Translations under genes and position numbers: made by a program | Notes under the pieces: model-generated | What the model was told of the DNA's origin: nothing | What the model saw: the letters and a program-made list of their open reading frames with translations, nothing else | The model's database searches: none | Assembly (NCBI GenBank): GCA_031181325.1 | Contig: JAPSKX010000005.1 | Span: 19,301-62,118, forward strand | DNA: 42,818 bases | DNA from: Paenibacillus sp. | GTDB taxonomy: Bacteria > Bacillota > Bacilli > Paenibacillales > YIM-B00363 | Direction of reading: 5' to 3' | Part shown: positions 33,027 to 40,298 of the stretch, piece by piece | How the letters are laid out: the number at the start of each line of letters is the position of its first letter | Numbering within the stretch: the first letter of the stretch is position 1

Positions 33027-33064
33027 TTCCGTAAATCCCGATCCGGTTAGTCGGGTTTATGGAA
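33027..33064. promoter_or_regulatory. Palindromic operator of sulfate operon
   Basis: TTCCGTAAATCCCGA and TCGGGTTTATGGAA are near-complementary arms 9 nt apart, starting 3 nt downstream of the -10 box. It would cover the transcription start. By position and gene content, a cysteine-responsive Rrf2 (CymR-type) repressor is the most likely binder; this is inference. Confidence 0.55.
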
Positions 33065-33067
33065 TGA

Positions 33068-33097
33068 ATCGTATCACCGGCCGATTTGTACTGTCAA
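33068..33097 (-). promoter_or_regulatory. Sigma-A promoter of sulfate operon
   Basis: On the minus strand: perfect -35 TTGACA (33092-33097), an 18-nt spacer, -10 TACGAT (33068-33073). The leader to sbp is about 100 nt. Between 33098 and 33238 I see nothing further. Confidence 0.75.
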
Positions 33098-33238
33098 TAC
33101 GGCGCAAACATGTTGTCAAGATGAGATTTAGTGGTCGGGAACGCACGTCCTTCTCCATATTGCCGCTCGAAATCCTGCGATCTTTCTGTCAAGAATACAT
33201 AAAGACGCAATGACGCGGGACCGGGCGAACGACGAACA

Positions 33239-33269
33239 GCCGCCCGGCGGCGGAATGCCTCCGGGCGGC
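33239..33269 (-). terminator. Possible terminator of AraC gene
   Basis: GCCGCCCGG and CCGGGCGGC form a 9-bp stem just downstream of the AraC stop. No clear T-tract follows on the minus strand. Confidence 0.4.
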
Positions 33270-33280
33270 GCGATGCCTCC

Positions 33281-34147
33281 CTATATGTTCGAGCGGCGCC
33301 ATTGCGACGGCGTGAACCCGGTGTATCGCTTGAACACCGTCGCGAAATGCTGGCTCGTCTTAAACCCCAATTCGAACGCGACCTCCGTAATCGCTGCGTC
33401 CGGGCGCAGCAATCGCCTGCATGCGCTCTCGACGCGCTGTCGCTCGATATAGGAAGCCGGCGATTGGCCTACGGCCTCGCGAAAGACGCGATACGCGTGG
33501 GATTCGCTCACGCCGAGCGCCGAGGCCAGCTCCGCGGTCGCCCAGCGCCGCTCGGGAGCGGCTTGAATCCTAAAGCAGAGCCGGGTCAACGCTTCGTTCA
33601 AATCGACGGGCAAGCGCTGCTTCCGAGGACGAAACACGCGCAGCAACACGTCTACGATCCCGGTTCGCAGCTCCAAGGCGCTGAGCGCCTCCCCCCGCTC
33701 CAACGCGCGTCTCATGCGGCGGAACGTATCGAGGATGCCCGCCTCCGTCGTCACGACGCGGTCCGCTTCCCTTAGCGCGGACGACAGCTCCAGGCGCTCC
33801 CGCTCCTCCAGCCGCAGCCACCCGTTCGTCTCCGCCGGGTCCAATACGATCATCCACCAAATCGAACACGGCTCGATATGATCCATCCGGGCCCGGTGAA
33901 CCTCCCCGGGGCGCGTATGGAAGAGCTGTCCCGCATGGGAATCGAACGCCCGTCCGCCGACTTCCCAGGTCGCCTTGCCGCTCTCCATGTAGACGAACTC
34001 GTACGATCGCTCATGCCGGTGGTCCGACAAGGGCGACGCCTCGGTAAAACGATCGTACCCGAGCATAAGAAGCTCGGGCGGAGCCGACAAAGCCCCGTCG
34101 TCTTCGATCGTATAGGTCCATCGCGGCGCGATCCTCCGCCTCGACAT
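33281..34147 (-). CDS. AraC family transcriptional regulator with cupin domain
   Basis: A 288-residue regulator. I chose ATG at 34147 because AGGAGGTCG lies 5-10 nt upstream; a much longer in-frame extension crosses the intergenic region and the divergent gene. The N-terminal half is an AraC cupin (SPLSDHRHERSYEFVYMESG, then LFHTRPGEVHRARMDHIEPC), and the C-terminal half holds two helix-turn-helix motifs: ATAELASALGVSESHAYRVF and ITEVAFELGFKTSQHFATVF ending FTPSQWR. It is divergent from the phytanoyl-CoA-dioxygenase-like gene with 126 nt between starts, the usual layout for a regulator and its target. Confidence 0.92.
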   Translation of the reverse strand: MSRRRIAPRWTYTIEDDGALSAPPELLMLGYDRFTEASPLSDHRHERSYEFVYMESGKATWEVGGRAFDSHAGQLFHTRPGEVHRARMDHIEPCSIWWMIVLDPAETNGWLRLEERERLELSSALREADRVVTTEAGILDTFRRMRRALERGEALSALELRTGIVDVLLRVFRPRKQRLPVDLNEALTRLCFRIQAAPERRWATAELASALGVSESHAYRVFREAVGQSPASYIERQRVESACRRLLRPDAAITEVAFELGFKTSQHFATVFKRYTGFTPSQWRRSNI

Positions 34148-34273
34148 GGTTCGACCTCCTTCGCATTCGTTCCCGATCATAGCAATGTTTCTGATCCTAT
34201 CCGATACGTTCGGGGAAGTCAATGCCCCGCCGACGCATTTTGATGAAGATAACTTATTCCCGAGGTGATCGTT

Positions 34274-35104
34274 ATGAACGTAATTCCGTATCGAGTGACC
34301 GAAGACGACAAGGCTCGTTTTCAGCAAGACGGGTATTGGATCAGTCCCAAGCTGCTGGACGACGACGCCATCGCACGCTTGAGTCGCGCGCACGATCGGA
34401 TCTGGAGGCGCGACTTCGACGGGGACGGCTATTCCATGCATCCGGTTCCCAGTCCTTCGGACCCCTTAGCCATTAAGAAGCTGGATAACGGGTGGTGGAT
34501 CAACGACGAGGTCCGCGCCGTCGTTACGGACCCCGAGCTCGGCCGCATGGCGGCGGAGCTGCTGAACGAGGACGAGATTCGCTTATGGCACGACCAAGTC
34601 ATCTGCAAGCCCGGCGCCGGCGATGCGGAGACGAAGGCCGGCAACGTCGGCTGGCATCAGGATTACGGGTATTGGCGAGCCAGCAGCACGACGAACATGG
34701 TCACGGTGTGGATCGCCTTGCAGGACACCGACCTGACCAACGGAGCGATGATGACGATCCTCGGCTCGCACAAGTGGGGCGAAGTCGAAGGAAGCGACAC
34801 GTTCTTCGATCAGGATATGGAGAAGCTGCGGGCGAAATTCGCCAAGCGCGATTGGACGGAGGAGCCTTGCATCTTGAAGGCGGGGCAAGCCAGCTTCCAC
34901 CATGCGCTGACGTTCCACGGTTCCGGACCGAACCGGACGAACGAACCGCGCTTGTCGATCGTCGCGCATCTCATGCCCGGGCATACGTCGTTCCGCATGG
35001 GCCGGCAGCGGCACGACAACGTTCGCTTGCTCGGACCGCGGCCCTACGACGGACAGCGGTTCGACAACGAGTACTTCCCTCTGTTGTACAGCAAGCTTCG
35101 TTGA
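34274..35104 (+). CDS. Phytanoyl-CoA dioxygenase (PhyH) family enzyme
   Basis: A 276-residue Fe(II)/2-oxoglutarate-dependent dioxygenase-like protein. ATG at 34274 follows GAGGTGATC, a near-perfect ribosome site. The metal-binding HXD is in GWHQDYGYWR (about residue 122), the distal histidine in ALTFHGSGPNRTNEPRLSIV, whose Arg binds 2-oxoglutarate. Bacterial members hydroxylate varied substrates (ectoine, acyl or sugar-like compounds), so the reaction cannot be named. It is controlled probably by the divergent AraC regulator. A very strong terminator follows. Confidence 0.9.
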   Translation: MNVIPYRVTEDDKARFQQDGYWISPKLLDDDAIARLSRAHDRIWRRDFDGDGYSMHPVPSPSDPLAIKKLDNGWWINDEVRAVVTDPELGRMAAELLNEDEIRLWHDQVICKPGAGDAETKAGNVGWHQDYGYWRASSTTNMVTVWIALQDTDLTNGAMMTILGSHKWGEVEGSDTFFDQDMEKLRAKFAKRDWTEEPCILKAGQASFHHALTFHGSGPNRTNEPRLSIVAHLMPGHTSFRMGRQRHDNVRLLGPRPYDGQRFDNEYFPLLYSKLR

Positions 35105-35109
35105 GAACG

Positions 35110-35145
35110 GCAAGAAGTCCGGGAGCTTCCTCCCGGACTTCTTGC
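35110..35145 (+). terminator. Terminator after PhyH-like gene
   Basis: GCAAGAAGTCCGGGAG and CTCCCGGACTTCTTGC form a perfect 16-bp stem with a CTTC tetraloop. Confidence 0.8.
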
Positions 35146-35248
35146 TCGCGAACACGCTCGGCTTTCCATCCTTACGCGTCGCCACGGCAATAAACGCAGA
35201 AGCTCGATCATCTCCGCCCGCTCGCCGCCGTTCGTGCCCTCGACGACG

Positions 35249-35352
35249 GATAGCTGCCGTCGACGTTCATCTGCTTCGAGCGCTCGCCGTTGCATACATG
35301 CTCTGCGGCGGACGAAGATTGAACGACCAGCCTCCGAAGGTCTGCGATTCTC
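35249..35352 (-). pseudogene. Fossil fragment of FAD-dependent oxidoreductase
   Basis: About 104 nt match 41511-41615 inside the FAD-oxidoreductase gene. In translation, FGGWSFNLRPPQSMYAT stands against FGGWSIDLHPPQGMYAT, followed after a frameshift by MNVDGSY against MHADGIY. The frame is broken and no start or stop belongs to it. It begins at the base after the stop codon of the PL8 gene. It is a remnant of a second member of the same family, or of a local duplication. The 35150-35248 stretch shows nothing I can assign. Confidence 0.8.
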
Positions 35353-38300
35353 TTATTTCATTTGTCGCTCCAACATCCTTAGCAGCATGACAACGGCTTC
35401 CGCGCGCGTAGCCGTATCGTTCGGGGCTAAACGATTGCCGTCTACCCCTTTCACGATACCAAGCTCGCTTGCGGCCGCTGTCGCCGATTTCGCCCAATCC
35501 GGAATCTCAGCATCGTCCGCGAAGCCGGTCGAATCGGCGGCTTGGCCGCCGGAAAGCCCCAATGCTCTACTGATCATCGTCGCCATCTCCGCACGGGTCA
35601 GGCTATCGCCCGGCCGGAAGCTGCCGTCCTCATAGCCCGAAACGATGCCTGCCCGAACAGCCGCCGACACAGCGTCAACAGCCCAGCTGCCAATGGCATC
35701 GCGATCCGTAAATTCAAACTGGGCTTCGCCGCCCCCCAGTCCGAGCGCCTTCGTCAGCATCACCGCAAACTCCGCACGCGTGACTGAGGCATTCGGAAGG
35801 AAGGTCCCGTTCGAATAACCGTTTGCTATGCCCAATAGGCGGGCTTGTCGAATCGCTGCCTGCGCCCAATGTCCGGATATATCGCTTAACGAGGCAGTCG
35901 GCTCCTCCGGCATTCCCGGCTCCTCCGGTTGACCAGGCAGCTTCGCGGCCGTCCTGCGGATGACCACGGCATACGACGTAACCGATCCATCGGGCGCTCT
36001 TACCTCCAGTTCGAACGCGTTGTCTCCTTCGCGCAGCTGTACGCGCCCCTGCGCGTCGATCGCGATATTTCTCAATTTAACAGTAGCCCCGCTGTCGGCA
36101 GGACTTGCCTCGATCATCGCCCATTCGGCATTCGTCTCAGCCCAGTACACCCGTTTGCCGTTCTGATCGATGATCGCAAGCGGCAGCGAATCCCCGCCGA
36201 TTCGCAGCTCTACCTGATTCAATCCGGCATTGCTTGACGGGTCCGGAATAACGACGCTCCCGCCGCCGCAGCTTCCGCATCCCCCAGACACCCGCAGCGT
36301 GTATACGGTTATCGCCATGCCCGAATTTTCATTGCCCTTTGTATCGAACGCCGTTACTTTAAAATCGTATTTCTTGTCCGGCGTAAGCCCCGTCACCGTA
36401 TAAGACGCCGCTTCCTCTCCGACCGCGGCAAGCTCTGCGCCCCCTTCATAGATCCGATAACCGGCTACGCCGGCAGCATCCTCCGCATACGGCCAGCTTA
36501 GCTTAACGCTCCTAGGCGCGATTTCCGAGACGGTTACGGAGCTGCCGGCCGGCCACGCAGGCGGCAGCATGTCGAGACCTTCAAGAACGGTGACGGTACG
36601 GGTCGCCCGTTCGGCCGCGTTGCCTGCTCTGTCCGTCACGTCGTAATGAATGACGTATTTGCCCGGTGCGCTTGTATCGACGGCATCTCCGGAGACCGAT
36701 ACGTTCGCGGATAGATCCCCGTCGAACGCGTCCGTCGCGTCGGCACCCGCATCGTTGTACGCGCCGCCGTAGGCCAGATCAAGCGCAGCGTCTCCTCTCA
36801 GCGTAATGACCGGCTTGTCGCGGTCGATATTCGAAATTTCGATCTGTTTCGTCCGTTCGTTGCCTATACCGTCCTTCACATAAACGGTAAGCCAGCCATT
36901 GGCCGACACTACGATGGGTGCGGCGGGGTCAGCTTGCGCGATTCCTCCAGTCGTAAAATAGCTCGCATCAAACTGTCCCCAGTCGTATCTCATCTCCTGC
37001 AACCCGCTTGCGACGCTCACCGCGGCAAGAACGTTTACGATTCCATTCGTCGGGGAGGTCGGATTCGGCACCAACAGAATCGTCGGCACGTCTTTTGTAA
37101 TGTTCCACACCTCGATCGTCTGTACCGTTTCATTGCCGGAAAAATCCTGGGCGTATACGGTATAGACACCATTAATCGCTGCGGCAAAATGATTGTCAAG
37201 GGGCATTCCGCCCTCGGCGAAATAACTTGCCGGATGGTTGCCGAAAGCCCATTTCTTCACCCCGATGCCGCGATCGTCGTAAACATCCGCCGTAACCGTT
37301 ACGTCCTGATCCGTCGGATCGAGCCGATCGGCTGCAAGAACGATAACGGGAGGCGTCTTATCGGATGTGTCGCGACCGGCCCGGAAGCTGAACCAGTTCA
37401 GCGCCGCGACGCCTAGCGTATTCGTCTTCTTGACGTACAAGATATACAGATCGTGCATGCCGCTTGCTCCCGTGAGCGGCACTTCGACGTTTCTCCATGC
37501 CGACCAGCCCCCGGTGCTCGTCACGGGATGCGAGCCGATGAGCGGCCCCGTCGTGCTGTCCAGACGAAGCTCGATCGTACCGCCTGTATTCGCGGTAGCC
37601 ATACGGAGCGTCACACTGTCCGTTCCGTCGCCAAAGTCCAACCCATGATAAGCCATCCACGTTCCGTCCGCGCCGGAAATATGATAGTTGCCGCTGATAT
37701 CCGTCGTGACGGTTCTTGTAGGCTTGTTCGCGCTGACATAATTTTCCGCTTCGATAACCGTCTCGGACGAAGTCTCCAACTCGAAGCTCGCTTCGATCTT
37801 ACGGCCCAGAGAGCCGCCTACGTCGACTGTCAGCTGAATGTATGGGCTGAGCCGGTTTACCGTAATGCGGGGATCCGCGACAATAACGCTTTTGGCGCTT
37901 TGGGCCAGCTTTAGGATTACGACGCCGGACGCCGGCTGATTCGGATCGGATACGGACAACGACAAGCTGTTCTCGCCGTTCTCCCGCACCATAACAGCCG
38001 CCTTGCCGGAGCTTGTAATCATATCAACCGATTGCTCCGAATTCGTCCAGAAATTAGCTCCAATCACGCCAAGCGTCTTCTCCTTCACCGCATGAACGCC
38101 CGAATTGTTCGCAAGCACGATAAAGTCGGGATTCCCCGCGTAGCTGTTCACCTCGGATGCCGTCTTGCCCGGAAGCAGCGCGTAAGCGTACGAGGCGTCT
38201 GTCGGTGCGGTGCCGTGATTGAAGTACAAATTCAGGAACCGGTTCGTGTGCGTGGGATTCCCCGGCTCGAGCACTCCCGTATATTTCGAGATGTCGAACC

Positions 38301-40155
38301 ATTTGCCGCTTCGTTCCTCGCGCAAGCCCTGCAAGGTCGCCGCGCCGGGGAAATAATACCCGATATCCGAATCCGCAGCGCTGCCCGCAAGATGCGCCCA
38401 TTTTACGCCCGCCATCGTTTCCGACCAACCGACGACGGAAGATGTAAGCATGCCGTTAACCGTCAGCGCGTTGTCGCCGGCGGCGTTCAGCCTTCGGTTC
38501 TCTACGATGGTTTCCACGTCGTTCGACGGGTATGTGGAGGTGATGCCGGATCCCAACGCCACAACCTCGTCGTCGAACAAGAACCAGGACTTCTTCGCGC
38601 TCATATCCGCCGTTATATCCGCGTCTACATGCTCAAGCGACATGCCGACGACGCTATAGTCGTCCCCGAGGCTCGTGCCGCCGACCCATGTTTGATTGTT
38701 CAGCGATTCGGCTTGCATGGTTTTGCCTGCGACGGCCGTCGTTCCCGGAAGGCGGTACGAATTGACGGTCGGCCAGAAGTTGCCGCCGAATTGTTCAGAA
38801 TCCCCGTTATACAGATAGGTCATGCCGGCTCCCGTATACCAACCCTTCAGGTTTTGGCCGTTCGTCGTCTCGTAGTTGGCGATACGCTTGGAAAACATGC
38901 TGATGCCCACTCCGAAGCTTGGCCGCAGGTGAAGCGCCCGATCCATTGCCGGATACACTTTGGAGCCAACCGGTTCCGGCGCCGGCGTGATCGTAGAATC
39001 GTTCAACATTGCTTTAGCCTGCCGTATAAAGTCGAGGGACAGCCCTTCGTAGAAGCTATGGCCGGTATCGTTCAGCAGCCAATGTTTGATCACGCTTTTG
39101 TAACGAGCGGCATCCATCGGTGCGGCGGACTGCGCCATTCGAAGCAATGCCGCGGCCATCCGGTGGCCCGTCTCGTGATCCTCCCTGCTGAATACGGAGA
39201 TATCCCTCCCCCGCACCATATCCATTAAGGCGCCCTTATACACGAACGGGATAAACGAGTCGTCCACCCATCGATAAGCGTTGGCGGCATCCGGATCGGT
39301 AACGTCCCAGCTGGAGCCAGTTACGAAATAAAGTACCGTGCTCAAGTTTTCGATCAAGCTTAAGCCATACGATCCGTTATATGCGAATTTCGCATGCTGG
39401 ATGAAGGAACCGTCCTCGTAAAACCCGTCGCCCGACGTCACGTAGTCGAATACCGGACTCAGACCGTCGACGCCCCGCCGAATCGTTGCACCGTCCTTGG
39501 TCAGGATTCCCCTGCCCACCGCCACCGCACACGACCATACCCGGTTCGCTCCGGTATCTCTCGGACCGGCGACAAAATGCTCGATTGCGCCCATGTACGA
39601 TGCGATTGCCGGAGCCGGCAGCTCGTCGTACAGCAGCACGACGGTATCGTTCAGCGCCAGCGGCGCTCCGATCTGCCACTCCCACCAGTTGCCGTACGGC
39701 GTAACGGCATCGTTGTAATACGTCTCGTACAGGAATCGAAGTCCGTCCAGCACACTGTCCCTGACCGCGCCGTCGCCTTCCAAGGAAGAGCCGGTCGTCC
39801 GGTAAGCAAGCCCCATCTCGTACAGCCTTTGATAAGACAGACGAATATGCGTCGGGTTTGTCGCCCCGTTCCCGAGATCGCTCCACAGATACGTTCTGGT
39901 GCCCGGTCCGGCGTTCATCGTTTCCCAGTTCGACTGAGCTTTATCCGTAATCGCTTGTATCGCGCCAGCGATGTCCGGATCGGCAGGGTCGTAATTCCCC
40001 CCTGTCAGCATCTCATACCATCGCTGCCTCAGCCCGTCATATTCGTCGCCAAGGTCCGCCGCATGAACCTTCCCTATGACCGGGAATCCCGCCCAGACGA
40101 CCGCCAGACATAAAAATAAGATGACATACCTGCGCATTCCCGTTGATCGTACCAA
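35353..40155 (-). CDS. Surface-anchored PL8 polysaccharide lyase with CBM, Ig-like, FN3 and SLH domains
   Basis: A large exported enzyme of about 1600 residues. I give TTG at 40155, 7 nt after GGAGGGG; ATG at 40161 is too close to it. Numbering from that TTG: signal peptide to about residue 33; PL8 alpha/alpha domain with catalytic N156 (NWWEWQIGAP), H254 and Y263 (DGSFIQHAKFAYNGSYG); beta-sandwich PL8 domain to about 830; CBM6/35-like domain (VIEAENYVS); Ig-like repeats; a DUF5011-type domain (AYGGAYNDAGADATDAFDGD); FN3 (RSVKLSWPYAEDAAG); a cadherin-like region after CGSCGGG; and three SLH modules in the last 180 residues that bind the cell wall. PL8 enzymes cleave uronic-acid polymers such as hyaluronan, chondroitin or xanthan. 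A cre box precedes it. Confidence 0.92.
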   Translation of the reverse strand: MVRSTGMRRYVILFLCLAVVWAGFPVIGKVHAADLGDEYDGLRQRWYEMLTGGNYDPADPDIAGAIQAITDKAQSNWETMNAGPGTRTYLWSDLGNGATNPTHIRLSYQRLYEMGLAYRTTGSSLEGDGAVRDSVLDGLRFLYETYYNDAVTPYGNWWEWQIGAPLALNDTVVLLYDELPAPAIASYMGAIEHFVAGPRDTGANRVWSCAVAVGRGILTKDGATIRRGVDGLSPVFDYVTSGDGFYEDGSFIQHAKFAYNGSYGLSLIENLSTVLYFVTGSSWDVTDPDAANAYRWVDDSFIPFVYKGALMDMVRGRDISVFSREDHETGHRMAAALLRMAQSAAPMDAARYKSVIKHWLLNDTGHSFYEGLSLDFIRQAKAMLNDSTITPAPEPVGSKVYPAMDRALHLRPSFGVGISMFSKRIANYETTNGQNLKGWYTGAGMTYLYNGDSEQFGGNFWPTVNSYRLPGTTAVAGKTMQAESLNNQTWVGGTSLGDDYSVVGMSLEHVDADITADMSAKKSWFLFDDEVVALGSGITSTYPSNDVETIVENRRLNAAGDNALTVNGMLTSSVVGWSETMAGVKWAHLAGSAADSDIGYYFPGAATLQGLREERSGKWFDISKYTGVLEPGNPTHTNRFLNLYFNHGTAPTDASYAYALLPGKTASEVNSYAGNPDFIVLANNSGVHAVKEKTLGVIGANFWTNSEQSVDMITSSGKAAVMVRENGENSLSLSVSDPNQPASGVVILKLAQSAKSVIVADPRITVNRLSPYIQLTVDVGGSLGRKIEASFELETSSETVIEAENYVSANKPTRTVTTDISGNYHISGADGTWMAYHGLDFGDGTDSVTLRMATANTGGTIELRLDSTTGPLIGSHPVTSTGGWSAWRNVEVPLTGASGMHDLYILYVKKTNTLGVAALNWFSFRAGRDTSDKTPPVIVLAADRLDPTDQDVTVTADVYDDRGIGVKKWAFGNHPASYFAEGGMPLDNHFAAAINGVYTVYAQDFSGNETVQTIEVWNITKDVPTILLVPNPTSPTNGIVNVLAAVSVASGLQEMRYDWGQFDASYFTTGGIAQADPAAPIVVSANGWLTVYVKDGIGNERTKQIEISNIDRDKPVITLRGDAALDLAYGGAYNDAGADATDAFDGDLSANVSVSGDAVDTSAPGKYVIHYDVTDRAGNAAERATRTVTVLEGLDMLPPAWPAGSSVTVSEIAPRSVKLSWPYAEDAAGVAGYRIYEGGAELAAVGEEAASYTVTGLTPDKKYDFKVTAFDTKGNENSGMAITVYTLRVSGGCGSCGGGSVVIPDPSSNAGLNQVELRIGGDSLPLAIIDQNGKRVYWAETNAEWAMIEASPADSGATVKLRNIAIDAQGRVQLREGDNAFELEVRAPDGSVTSYAVVIRRTAAKLPGQPEEPGMPEEPTASLSDISGHWAQAAIRQARLLGIANGYSNGTFLPNASVTRAEFAVMLTKALGLGGGEAQFEFTDRDAIGSWAVDAVSAAVRAGIVSGYEDGSFRPGDSLTRAEMATMISRALGLSGGQAADSTGFADDAEIPDWAKSATAAASELGIVKGVDGNRLAPNDTATRAEAVVMLLRMLERQMK

Positions 40156-40190
40156 TCCCATTCCCCTCCATCTCAATTTTCCACGCAAGC

Positions 40191-40205
40191 AAAAGAGCGC
40201 TTACA
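40191..40205 (-). promoter_or_regulatory. cre-like box (CcpA site) upstream of PL8 lyase
   Basis: On the minus strand TGTAAGCGCTCTTTT matches the cre consensus (TGWAARCGYTWNCW) closely, 36 nt before the PL8 start. Repression by CcpA when preferred sugars are present is the usual meaning. Confidence 0.6.
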
Positions 40206-40242
40206 TTTCTCCGTGCCAGGCAAGCTTAGTACCACCGCAGCC

Positions 40243-40268
40243 AAAGAGCTGCCGCGCGGCAGCTCTTT
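40243..40268 (-). terminator. Hairpin between FAD-oxidoreductase and PL8 genes
   Basis: AAAGAGCTGCCGC and GCGGCAGCTCTTT form a perfect 13-bp palindrome after the FAD-oxidoreductase stop. The T-tract is short (TTT), so it may only attenuate readthrough into the lyase gene. Confidence 0.6.
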
Positions 40269-40298
40269 CTCAAAAGGAATCTTCCTTTCCCCGCTCTG

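Noticed and set aside
32965-33280. Riboswitch (S-box or T-box) before the sulfate operon
   Set aside because: No T-box motif, S-box core or terminator/antiterminator pair is visible; the palindrome at the start site explains the structure better.
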